A stretch of 64,000 nt of DNA from Ascidia mentula (taxonomy: Eukaryota; Chordata; Ascidiacea; Phlebobranchia; Ascidiidae). Made by a program: the position numbers and the translations under genes. Position 1 is the first letter of the stretch. Every line of letters begins with the position of its first letter. Positions 35,688 through 46,293 of the stretch are shown in pieces. The stretch spans positions 8,623,001-8,687,000 of the forward strand of contig OX387199.1 in assembly GCA_947561715.1 (NCBI GenBank), given 5' to 3'. The notes under the pieces were generated by a model that did not search any database, was not told the origin of the DNA, and was given only the letters and a program-made list of their open reading frames with translations.

Positions 35688-36843
35688 TATTAACATGGGT
35701 ATGGCAGATGGTACATAATTTGATAAAATTGTTAGAATGTGCTTTCAACATTAATACTTTCATGCTACCTACCGTTGTTACCTTCTTCATTACTTTATCA
35801 TGCACATTTACTTGATCTGGCTGTGACTGTAAATTTTATTGATTGTGCACTTAGGTTATAGTCTGTTACAAAACAAGGCTCTTCCATCCTACTTCTGTTT
35901 TTAGTTTGTCTTGTTTTCCATTTCTTCAACAAATTGTTTGTGCTGTCATAAAAGTTTGCTTTTTGTTGTGATTTGCATGCAATTGAAGAAAAAGTAAACT
36001 TGTAATGACAATGACTGCTTATTAAGCATGAGCGGTAAATCACAGGGAGATCATCTATGCGTCTGGCCCTTTTTCCCGTCGCAATGCGTTGGACCCCAGA
36101 CGAATATATCGTTATTGTGCGTTGGCTGTAGTTTTGTTGACAACTACACACCAACGAAACAAATATCAAAAAAGCACAATTGTTTTGTTTTTGTTGGCCT
36201 ATCCACAAATAATTTACACGGATCTTCGCCACTGTTAGCAAGACAGTTGTAAAGCGTGGATGCTATTGAAGTCAAATATACTACGACAGCAATGCACGCA
36301 TGATTGTGACGTCACATTTTCCGAAATCAAAAAGGATCAGGGTTTTACAACTCATGTGGACAACCGCTAGTTTGTATTATCAAACGTGAGGAAATAAGCT
36401 TCGAGTGAGACCGAATACTTCAGCAGCCATCGGTGCAACGAAGCGGCGACTTCCGCCGTCGGCGCCGATCATTCACGGGTGGGAGTGCTGTCGCCTTTTT
36501 GTCTGCTGCCATTTGACTGGTGTCGGCGCGCGTGTGTGCTTGCGCAAGATTGCGTTGCCAGACCAGCAGGGCGATGGCACCGATCGTATTGGATGTCGGC
36601 GCCATGTTCCCTTAACGGTCAACAGCGCAATGTGTTGCTGTCTGAAGCAGATAAGGTGCTGGCAGGTAATACAGCAGACGCAGTGGCAAGAGGTTGGGTA
36701 GTAAGTCAACTGTTGTTTTGCAAGCTGTAGCTGTAATTATTTGTTTGGCTAATTTTTAAGTGCACTTCATGTTTAAATGACTTTGGCTTTCAGCAATCGA
36801 CTGATGAACCTGTACATGTTTTATCAAAACTAGGAACTAAAAA
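35688..36843. other. Intergenic stretch with a GC-richer patch before the MADF gene
   Basis: No gene is supported. About 36420-36680 is distinctly richer in G+C and CpG than its surroundings and may be the promoter or 5' UTR region of the following gene. ORFs through this patch on both strands (for example 36405-36701) have no protein-like features and are best explained by its base composition. Confidence 0.45.
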
Positions 36844-37962
36844 ATGACGCAATTTAACCTAAAATTAATTGACTTAGTGCGGGGAAATCCTGCCTTGTAC
36901 GACATGAGCTTGGTTTCATACAAAGATGATGAACTGAAACATGAAATCTGGCTCAACATTGCTAAGGAGGTTGGGGAAAGTGGTAAGACTAAAATATGTC
37001 AATTCTTTTGTATTATCACAGAAAGTGCATAAGGCCTTTAATGGGGGGTTTACTTTTAGCGTTTGTGGTATAGCCCCGAACAAATATTGGACCTAATAAT
37101 TGCATGTGTTTTTAGTGGAAGTTTGCAGAAGAAGATGGAAGACATTTCGCACAAGATATAGAAAGGAATATCTAAAAACTGAAGCTAAGAATAAAGACGG
37201 TGAGCGACTTGCTAACAGCAAGTGGGCATATTATAAACTACTGGACTTTCTTCATGATCATCTGCGACCGATCGAGTTAGTATTTACGTGTAATAATATA
37301 TTGGCCAAGTTAAAACCTTAATGTAACTTGTAATCTGCGAAAAAAGTCAAGTAAAATGTTAATACTGGTGCGTTTAACGTGCAGAAATGAACAAAATTGT
37401 CAGGATGGAAATTTAGAAAATGTCAAAGTCGAGCCAAATTATGACGATGATTTGATTGATTTGTTTGCAGGTAAATATTCTCTGTCATTGTTTTTCATTC
37501 ATAGCGTACAAAAAGTTCTAAATTTTAGGATTTAAAATTGTATTGACATTTTTGCGCTTTGCACAGTTTAAATTGCCTGCAGTTTTAAGGTTTGCTGTGT
37601 TGTCTTCAGGGCGAAACGTTCAGGACATCTCTGCCAAATCGGAGGAAGCAACAGCCGAATATTCCTCATCCTACAAAAATTCGGAACATGACGAAGAATG
37701 TCTCTCACCAAATTTTTCACGCTACAAACGCCGGCGGTTTGATGACATCCCGCCAAGTATTTGGCAAACACTTGCACAAAACTGCAGCATTTTGAATCAG
37801 TTGGCAGACAGACAATTAGCCTATCAACGTAATGACGAAGCGGCTATTTTTGGCCAAGTCGTTGCAGCTAAAATGCGAAAGCTGAAGAACACCTCAAAAG
37901 TTGAACTTGGTATTTTGAAGATTCTAAACGACGAACTGGATTGCCAATGCCAGTCTACCTAG
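36844..37962 (+). CDS. MADF/BESS-type DNA-binding protein, 4 exons
   Basis: Exons: 36844-36982, 37116-37275, 37385-37470, 37610-37962. All phases agree, giving 245 aa. Residues 5-90 fit a MADF (Myb/SANT-like in Adf-1) domain: LIDLVRGNPALYD at the start, an acidic middle, RRRWKTFRTRYRKE as the recognition helix, and WAYYKLLDFLHDH at the end. The C-terminal AIFGQVVAAKMRKLKNTS with ILKILNDEL looks like a BESS protein-interaction motif. The pair is the usual make-up of small sequence-specific transcription factors. A polyadenylation signal (aataaa) lies near 37996. Such proteins are also found as accessory proteins of Harbinger transposons; no transposase or terminal repeats were seen here, so a host gene is more likely. 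Confidence 0.82.
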
Positions 37963-38556
37963 TATTTTCAGAAAAACACTACATAGCACAGTGCAATAAA
38001 TTGATTTTTGTTCATCGGTTTTATTAATGTAGATTTTCTTATGTCCTTATTTCTGTCAGCGTTTTATCAACATACAACTAGCATAGTGTGCTGTTTGCAT
38101 AACCTCAACGGTTTTTACTGCCGTCACCTACAAAGTCACGTTTGTTTGTGGAGTAAAACAAAAAAAATTTAAAATTCAAAATTATGAAAACGAACACACG
38201 TAGCGCTGTTGAATTATGACGCCACGCATTATTATCAAGGTTTTCGGCTTTGGTTTGGTTTGGCGTGAGAGGTGAGGCAAGACCGTGACGAGTTTTATTG
38301 AGCGCTGTTCAGCGAAATACGTCAGAACAGAAGTATAGCATTTGTGTATTAGTACTTGCCATGTAGATGCGCTGATCGGTTGTGACAAATACACATCGAT
38401 AAACTGCTAAGTGCATCATGCGAACGTTAAACAGATCTTTGTATTTTGTTAAGTTTTCAGAGAGGAAAAGCTCGGAGATTAGGTTCTGGTACTGTTTAGG
38501 AAGATAACTTGTTGGACTATTAGGTAGTGTTAATATTTGCACCAAGAACTTCCATC
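37963..38556. other. Intergenic, 5' flank of the tetraspanin gene
   Basis: Non-coding DNA with the MADF gene's polyadenylation site at its left end and the tetraspanin promoter by position at its right. Nothing specific could be identified. Confidence 0.4.
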
Positions 38557-41500
38557 ATGCCCCAAGAGGTTGGCTGCTGCACCAAGTATTTCCTTTTCTC
38601 ATTTAATGTTTTATTTTGGGTAAGTTTGTAACTGTTAATATTCAATTCCTATGTAAAGTATTACTGTACGTAAAAATAAGCTAGTCTATTAAATATATTG
38701 ACTAGTATACAAAAAAATATTTCTACTATAAACAAATACTAACTTGCTAATTGAAAACTTTCCAATCTGGCAAGTACAAACACTTTTAATTTGAATCTAA
38801 AGATCTTACTGTTTTTAGATTGTTGGACTTGCTTTGCTTGGTGCAGGAATTTGGGCATGGAGTGAAAAAGTAGGAATTCTATCAGATTTTAAAATAAATA
38901 TATATATTGGTTTCAATTTACCATGAACGTACATTTGGCATGTATATACCTATTGGATCACAGCAGTACATCTTAAAAGCTTTGTTTAAATAATTTTCGT
39001 TTGTAGTCTCATCCTATTAAAATAATATTGTTCATTCACGAATATTATTTTGACATAAAGATTGTGGCACTTAACAGGTAAAATGTTGTGATTTCAGGGT
39101 TTCTTCGACAACCTGTCGATTATCAGCTCTTTGCCCATTGACCCTGTGTTGATAATAATCATCATTGCGTTAGTGATGTTCATTCTCAGTTTTTCTGGCT
39201 GCATTGGATCCCTCAGGGAAAACATTGTCCTTCTGAAATTTGTAAGTCAAATGATATTTTGTTTAATTTGAGTGTAATTTGGATACCTTTTGTTACATAA
39301 GCCTATTATATTAGGAATAATTCTATGACTGTTAATTGTTGAAAAATTCATCATGGTTTGATATATTTTATGACTAATTTTGAGATGTTTATATACCACT
39401 TCTTGACCATAAGATAATCATTTTCCATGTTTCATTATATTGTATGTATATATATATATATATATGTACGTAATAATTGAGGAACTTTAAATTTGGTGGC
39501 ATTCACATGCTAGAAATTATGTCAGACATGTCATTCATTATTAGCGAGGTATTTGAACTGGTTGATAAATGTTGAATGTGTTTTTGGTATAACTGAAATG
39601 TTCTATACAAATGTAATGACAGTTAGTTTTTGTTTAAAGAAAGGATAGAGTTTGACTGCAATTCAATACTCATTGTTTTCCATATATACATATTCCTTTT
39701 TTGCTAAGTTCTAAATGCATTCTGTGACTACCCTGTATGTGAATTATTCATGTTTTGGTTGGTTGCAGTTTGTTGTGTAATTTACAAAAGGTGAATGAGA
39801 ATTGTATTACTGTAAAAGTAGCTGATATTAAATATCTGTGCCGTAATCATCCTAGGTGCATGCACCAATGTCTGACATGAAACACATAAACTCTAATGGT
39901 CTCTATTCTATAAAGTTTAAGGTTTACATAAATATAAAACTTTTAAATCTATAAAAACTTTATGTGGCAATATACCAGATTATTTTTGTGCGTTTTAATA
40001 AACAAATGTACTGTGTACGATCAATTAAAAAGTATATTTCAAAAACACAAAAATATACAATATTGCATTAATGGCATATAATTCATAAACATGTAATTTA
40101 AAGCATCTATGGCCATTGGCCACTGTTTTCCACACGGATGTTGACCCTTTGGTGTTCTCTTGCCCTGCTGGTTGTTGTTGCTAAATTTATCCCACCTGTG
40201 TTGTGGCGTAAACGCGCCCAGTGCGGTATTAACGTCATGTAATTTACGCTTCTACTGATCTTCCTGTCGTCATTGTCCAGCGCACAAGCGCTCATCCTGA
40301 TTTGCTGTTAATCTTCACGTGACTTTTATACGCCTGTTGTTTGTGCGCACCCCGTTTTCGTTGTCCCGTTGGTCGTCGTCATATGTATGTCTGTGACTAC
40401 CCATAGTAACGACCCGGTTATCAATTTTGCAAAAGTTTTAAATTCTACACAGAAATGGGAGATCTAGTATCGTTTTTAGTCATATTGACGTTTTTCAATC
40501 AAATATATATGTCGTGTATATACATCTGGTACAGGAAAAAGGCCTTGTCACATATGACGGGACGGTTGTGTTGGTACAGTAATTGCGGTGTTGAAATATT
40601 CTAATATGCTTATCAGAGCAAACATGTTACAAGGTTGTAATTAGTTAAATTTGTTCCGCACTGTGTCTAAATCTGGTTCACAGTATGATTGGTGGGCACT
40701 GAACTAATTTACGCTCGACAATATACGTCACAATGAAGTATGTATATAATGACGTGCTTGCCTTATGTGTAGCAATGAGTCAGTTGGCCATTACAGGCCC
40801 TCCCAAAAGTAACGTGTTGTGTTGTATTCGGCAGAATTTTTGACTTATCCTCTCTCACGTAAATTCGTGTGTCAATATGCGCCCTGCTTTGTTCTGGCGA
40901 TTTGTAAGCTTATCAAAATCAACTTTCACTTTTATCTGACATCATAAAACTTTATAGCCGATGAAAAATGACCCGTTTTATGTTTCCTCTTTATTCATTT
41001 AGTGTATTTGCGTTTAGCCGACATGAACAGAGATTCCGACTTAACCACGCTATCTATAAGTTATATTCGAACCTACACAACCTACTCTGTGCTAAATCGT
41101 GGACATTTGTATAAGCCATAGTGTTTAATAGTGACCCGTTTGGGTTACAGGGCCCACTTCTGTCTTCGTATAAGCTTCTTGTTCAATTAATTCAACATGA
41201 TCCTATTTAGAATAATAGGCTTGCAAGTATGTACCGTATGTTGACGATGTTATTAAACAATTTCTTTTCATAGTTTTCGGTATGTCTGGGTGTTATATTC
41301 TTTGCCGAACTGGTTGCTGGAATTCTTGGATTCGTATACAAGGACTGGTTTCATCAGCAGTTCGCAACCTTCGTTAACAAGACCATCAAAGGATACAGAG
41401 ATGACCCCGATTTACAAAATATCATTGACTTCTCTCAAGAATATGTAAGTTTATAAGATGTCTTATCGCTAAGATTTTAAATCCCATTTTTCATTCTTGG

Positions 41501-42882
41501 CCAAATTAGGCGGTTTATTATATATTTTTTGTATTGTGGTGGAAACATCAGACTTTGATTGTCAGGTATTATATCACTAAGAACCAATTTAATATTATCG
41601 GTTGAAAAGTAGGTGTCATTTTCCGGCATTTAACGGAGTAAAAGCGATTTTGTCTATTCCCAAGCCCGACCCTGCCTACAAGCCAGACTAGGCAATAAAC
41701 GGCCACTAGAATTCGAAGCACTCGTAACACACCGTAACACCCTTATTACGTCACAATTGTCAAACACTAGGTCCCTTTATATACAACCGCCTCTCCTTTG
41801 CCTTAGCTTTTATGTTGTGGTGGCGACTCGGGCGTGAACGATTGGGACAACAACGTGTACTTCAACTGCACCTCCAGCATTCTCGTTAACGACGTTCCCT
41901 TCACACCGGTCGAATCGTGCGGTGTCCCCTTCAGTTGTTGCATTAAGCAGAGTATGACCGATGTTGTGAACACACAGTGTGGATACGGAACGAGGGAACC
42001 GAAAGTTTCGGTATGTGTTTGTGCAAGCCGTTATAACTCCGAAGTTGCGGTGAACAAATCAAACTCATTGGTACAAGTTGGCCCTCTTAAACGCTTTAGA
42101 CCGACTCCTTGCTTCCGCATACACTTTCACAGGCTGCTGATTTGAAGCTAATCGCCGCGCGCGAAATTCGCTTGTTGATCTTGCAAAATATAAATAAAAT
42201 ACGAAAACCATATAACAATGTCGTTTGTGTCAACCACGTTAATAACGAGGACCAGTTATTGCCAATTAATTTGGTTAATTGTCTGATGTAATCTAATTAA
42301 TGTACTATGTAGCCAGTCCATGAAAAATACTGGTGCATGTGTATAACGATTGATTTGCTGTTACTGCAGGCAGCTGAACAGGTGAAAATCATCCATACAT
42401 CAGGCTGCATAGCAAGTTTTGAAGACTGGCTGAAAACCAACCTCTATATGGTGGCTGGAATTTTCATAGGTGTCGCTCTTGTACAGGTTTGTGTTTGTAT
42501 TGCTGTATATATATAAAAGACGACACAGTTTGGTGTGCCGTCATGCATTTGTGTGCATGTAGTTTTTTTTTTAAATCTGTCACCCCCGTTTTGAACTGAT
42601 TTCAATGTTTCCAACCTTGATGTTGTACATAGGCGATGTTTGTGTTACGCTTGTATTTATTTCCTCATGATTAATATACAGAATGGTTGGCAAATGTAAT
42701 AAACTGGCATACTGCATTTCATGCCCTCAAAAAAAATGTTGTAATAGTTTCGACCCATTTAGGCCAGGCTGTATTTTTATACATACAAATAGACAAATTT
42801 TGTCCCATCTTTGCAGATCATTCCGATATGCTTCGCGCAGAACCTCATCAGCGACATCGAAGCTGTCAAAGCCGGATGGTAG
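38557..42882 (+). CDS. TspanC8-type tetraspanin (TSPAN5/14/17-like), 7 exons
   Basis: Exons: 38557-38619, 38819-38869, 39098-39241, 41274-41444, 41807-42010, 42370-42486, 42817-42882. All phases agree, giving 271 aa (TSPAN5 has 268). There are four membrane spans, in the tetraspanin order. The large outer loop has the CCGG signature (LLCCGGDSGVNDWDNNVYF), then GVPFSCCI, QCGYG and SGCIASFEDW. I count eight loop cysteines, the mark of the TspanC8 subgroup. Known members escort ADAM10 from the ER to the surface and so promote Notch shedding. The C-terminus FAQNLISDIEAVKAGW closely follows that of TSPAN5/14/17. Intron 3 is unusually long (39242-41273) and holds a TA repeat and a GC-richer patch. 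Confidence 0.9.
39447..39467. repeat. TA dinucleotide microsatellite
   Basis: A run of about ten TA units within tetraspanin intron 3, part of an AT-rich intron. Likely polymorphic. Confidence 0.7.
40090..40420. other. GC-richer patch inside tetraspanin intron 3
   Basis: The stretch around ggccattggccactgttttcc through gtcccgttggtcgtcgtc is less AT-rich than the rest of the 2-kb intron. It has no ORF of protein-like character. It could be an old insertion or an intronic regulatory element; the sequence alone cannot tell. Confidence 0.3.
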
Positions 42883-45800
42883 TATTCAATTCTTCTACGT
42901 ATACCGTAGAGTAGCTTGCCAGTTGGCATTTGCCGCTCGTGCAACGTGTCATCAACCCCTGTGGGGAGTGCTAATTCACTAACCACCCCCTAATACAACT
43001 GCATGTACCCTTTAACATAATTATTCAAAGCTTGCTTTGTGCCGTAGCGTTTTTTGCGCAAGTGTGGTTTGTGCCTATTTCGTATCGGTTTGATTTTGCA
43101 TCTCCCCTTGCACAAAACCTAGAGTGACGTTGATCTGGCGTAATATCATCTTTAAATTTAATAATCTCCTACCGCTGAGGCAACACGATTTTCAGTTAAT
43201 TTTTGCAACACACCCACAATCTCTCTGCGTAAACATAAGTGGCATCGTAGATTCATTAATTTTCGTGCAGAATTATTGAAAAAATGTCCGTGTAGTTTCC
43301 AGAAATCCCTCTGCAATATTCTAGTTTTCAAGTCTATAACCAAACGCCCGTGTTACATCACCCTGATCATGGCGGTATATTCAATTAACGGAAGTCGGGT
43401 TTTTCACAGAGCCGCTTAACCTGCAGCTACGGGAGGCACGTTTTTTAAGTTCGTTGAAGGCACCTGAGCCATAAACCCACGAGCTATTCATTACACAAAG
43501 CGCCCTGTTTTAATTTGCCCAATTTTTAATTTACAGCGTTATTTCACCATAGTGGCATTTGCTACATTCGTACCATAACTTATATGTTTTTAGCTGCGCA
43601 AAATCGCACACAAGTAGTTAACAATGTTCTAGACTCAATGTTGGCATCGCTATTATACCATCCCATGTAGATAATTACCTAACACAAATGCGTAAACCAA
43701 CTTTTTTGTTTGTACCCTGTTAGCGCATCATTATGTGTAAATCAACTTTAGCATGACACTATCATTCCCGTCATTGCAAAACTAACGCATAGAGTTGAAT
43801 GAATTGTGCATCAAGATTTTAGATTATGTAAAACGAATCGTTCCCAATGTAAATATCCGCATTTTATATTGTAGAAATCCGCTGATTCCGTCTACACAAC
43901 AATTTCGGCTCCCAAAACTTACTCTTGACGTTTATAGGCCGGGTGGGGGCAGCACACATTCCACCCATTTTTAATGATTTTGCTTTAAAAAATGATCAAC
44001 GATCGGCCTTTAAAGAAAAGAACTATTTTTTACTAACAGTGCCGGCGACAACCTAATCAATAATAACACCATTTCTTGGTTTCTTGCTGTGTTGCTTTAT
44101 GTGATTATATCTTACCTTGTGATCTTTGCTTGTGTTTTTGGTAGCTCTACAGCTCGTAGTTGCTATAATCGCTGTCCTTGTCTATATCCTTCTGTAGCCT
44201 TTTGCTTTCTTGCTTCGTGTGCGAATTCGAATGCTACGCCATGGCTTTTTTGAGCTATTTCATGTCATGGTGGACTAGAATTCACTTTGTGATACCTCAA
44301 ATCATTATTTGACATGACTGATGGAGTTTGACTGTTTGTACTAATTACTATTACCTGTGTTACATGGCCAGGTCACATTTACCGGTCCGACAGGTTGACA
44401 ACCAGGTCTGCTTTTCAACAAATGCTTAATTTCCAAGGCAGGCGCAGCAACTGACGCAGCACTTGCTGTGATGGACAGACATCTAATCACAGATACTATG
44501 TTTTGCTTCATGGAGGATGATGAGATGAATGTTACCGAATGATGACTGATGACGATAACAATTTGAGTTGCATTGATTGGTTATGTCCGTGTGTTGTGTT
44601 CAGTTGTGCTCGATGCTGCCGGCCAAGAACTACAGAAAAATATTCTCAGTGTTACGTTAACGGTTTACTACAGAAGAACTAGACATCCCTTTTGTAACCC
44701 AGAACGCTAACAAAATTGTGAACAATTTGTTTTCTGTTGTGTCACTTTGTATATGATTATTGATATGATTATTGTCATTTCCCTGTATTTCCATACATTT
44801 TATATTGCATTGTTTTACTTTTTGCCTACTTGTGCACGCGTCTAGCCATGACTGAGGTAATGTTTTTCTTTAACACAGGCCGTTATATAACTTTACTTAA
44901 TTTGGTTTTGAGTTTGATATTGTACTTACCGTTTGCGACATAGTAATCTCTCGAATTGTACTTTTTTGTTGGACACTGTCATTGACTTTTTTGGAGTGTG
45001 GAAAAAGACCACATAGACAGCTTAACTGCTGCGAAGACAGATCATTTTTGTAACAACCGACTCATTGTTTTGTTTACGAATTTCTTTTTACCGTCTTCGG
45101 ATTATTGGTTTATGAACTCAATTGGTTGTTGATATTCTTGCTACATCATTATCTTTAAAGCCATTTACGCTCCTTGTACAGTGCACACACTGTGTTTAAT
45201 TTACCATCATACATTATATAAGTAGGCGGCACCCACCCTGCTTCATATTTTCCAGATTATTGCAGTAGCAGCAACAGAAAAATACAGTTGTTAGTTAAGT
45301 TCCTCTGTGAAAGTATCACATATTTCATTAAAGGTATAAAATTATTGAGGTGTAAACCCAAAGTGAATATTAATACCGAGAGAGGCGTAGTTGTGGCAGT
45401 TACATCACACACATTGTCTATTTTAGCAGGTTGACGAGATATCACGTACGATTTTATTTTTATTCTAAATTCCTTGCTGTGACGTAACAAACTCAATGCA
45501 AGCGTGTATTCACAGGCTCGCTGAGAGTTGGTCGCGAATTGAGGTTTTCATGAGGCGAGACAGCGAGTTGCAGATTCGGTATCAGTCGGAAGACAGCAGG
45601 ACTTGGCGTAGACATGACGACCGCCTTCCTTTCGACTCCAAAGACTGGGAAGCGAATGAGCGACAGCTGCAGCACTTTTTCTGCAATTTGCCTCAAAACG
45701 AAAATTGGGATGACTTCCCTGAGGTTTCCAATAGTGATCTCAGTGTGAATGTCGACAAGACTCCACCAAACGAATTGAGTGTTTCTGTTTGATGTCCATC

Positions 45801-46293
45801 CCTGCGTTTGTTTAATAAAAAATTGTATGATGCTGACAGCTTACATATTTTTGTCAGGAGAAATTTTGCATATCGCAATTAACTAAGCTGTAGGCTATTC
45901 ACATTTGAACTATTGGTAGGTGAAGTAATATTTCTATGTAGCATTGTTGGCAGACTTAACAGCTATAAGTTTACAGAAATAATTAAAAACAATTATTTGC
46001 GTCAATGTTATAAGTCAGTTATTATAATTTGCAGGCAAAACCTGCAATAAATAACTAGATAAAATTATGTATAGTTTGCATAGGACTTCGTCTACAGATA
46101 AATAAAATAAAAACACGCTGCATTTTCTTGTTCTGAACGCAGCTAACGAAAACACGTTTCGAGTGATTAAACACGGTTTCTCCAAATTGATTTAAGCAAT
46201 TTAAATGAGTAATTGGCCATAAATAGTCAAGTTGTTTGCAACGTGGTTCAGTTGAAGAAGTTTTTGTTGTAATAAGTTCCATTAACCTGAGTT
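42883..46293. other. Long, poorly coding intergenic stretch
   Basis: About 3.4 kb between the tetraspanin and EGF-ZP genes. Most of it is AT-rich and shows nothing. Two items stand out: a short hydrophobic ORF after a good acceptor at 44153-44197, possibly an alternative tetraspanin end, and an ORF with a nearby polyadenylation signal at 45496-45792. Each is listed separately. Confidence 0.45.
45496..45792 (+). CDS. Uncertain 98-aa ORF, possibly a last exon
   Basis: The ORF codes for a charged, soluble-looking polypeptide (for example WRRHDDRLPFDSKDW and NENWDDFPEVSNSD) and ends 21 bases before an aataaa at 45813. This placement is what a true terminal exon would show. The frame is open from 45469, and a fair acceptor (ttcacag at 45515) could start an exon in phase 2. 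No family was recognised and no partner exon could be assigned. It could also be a single-exon gene, or chance. Confidence 0.3.
   Translation: MQACIHRLAESWSRIEVFMRRDSELQIRYQSEDSRTWRRHDDRLPFDSKDWEANERQLQHFFCNLPQNENWDDFPEVSNSDLSVNVDKTPPNELSVSV

Noticed and set aside
36405..36730. ORFs on both strands in the GC-richer patch
   Set aside because: Open frames on both strands in one GC-rich patch are explained by composition; none has a domain or fits in phase with the MADF gene.
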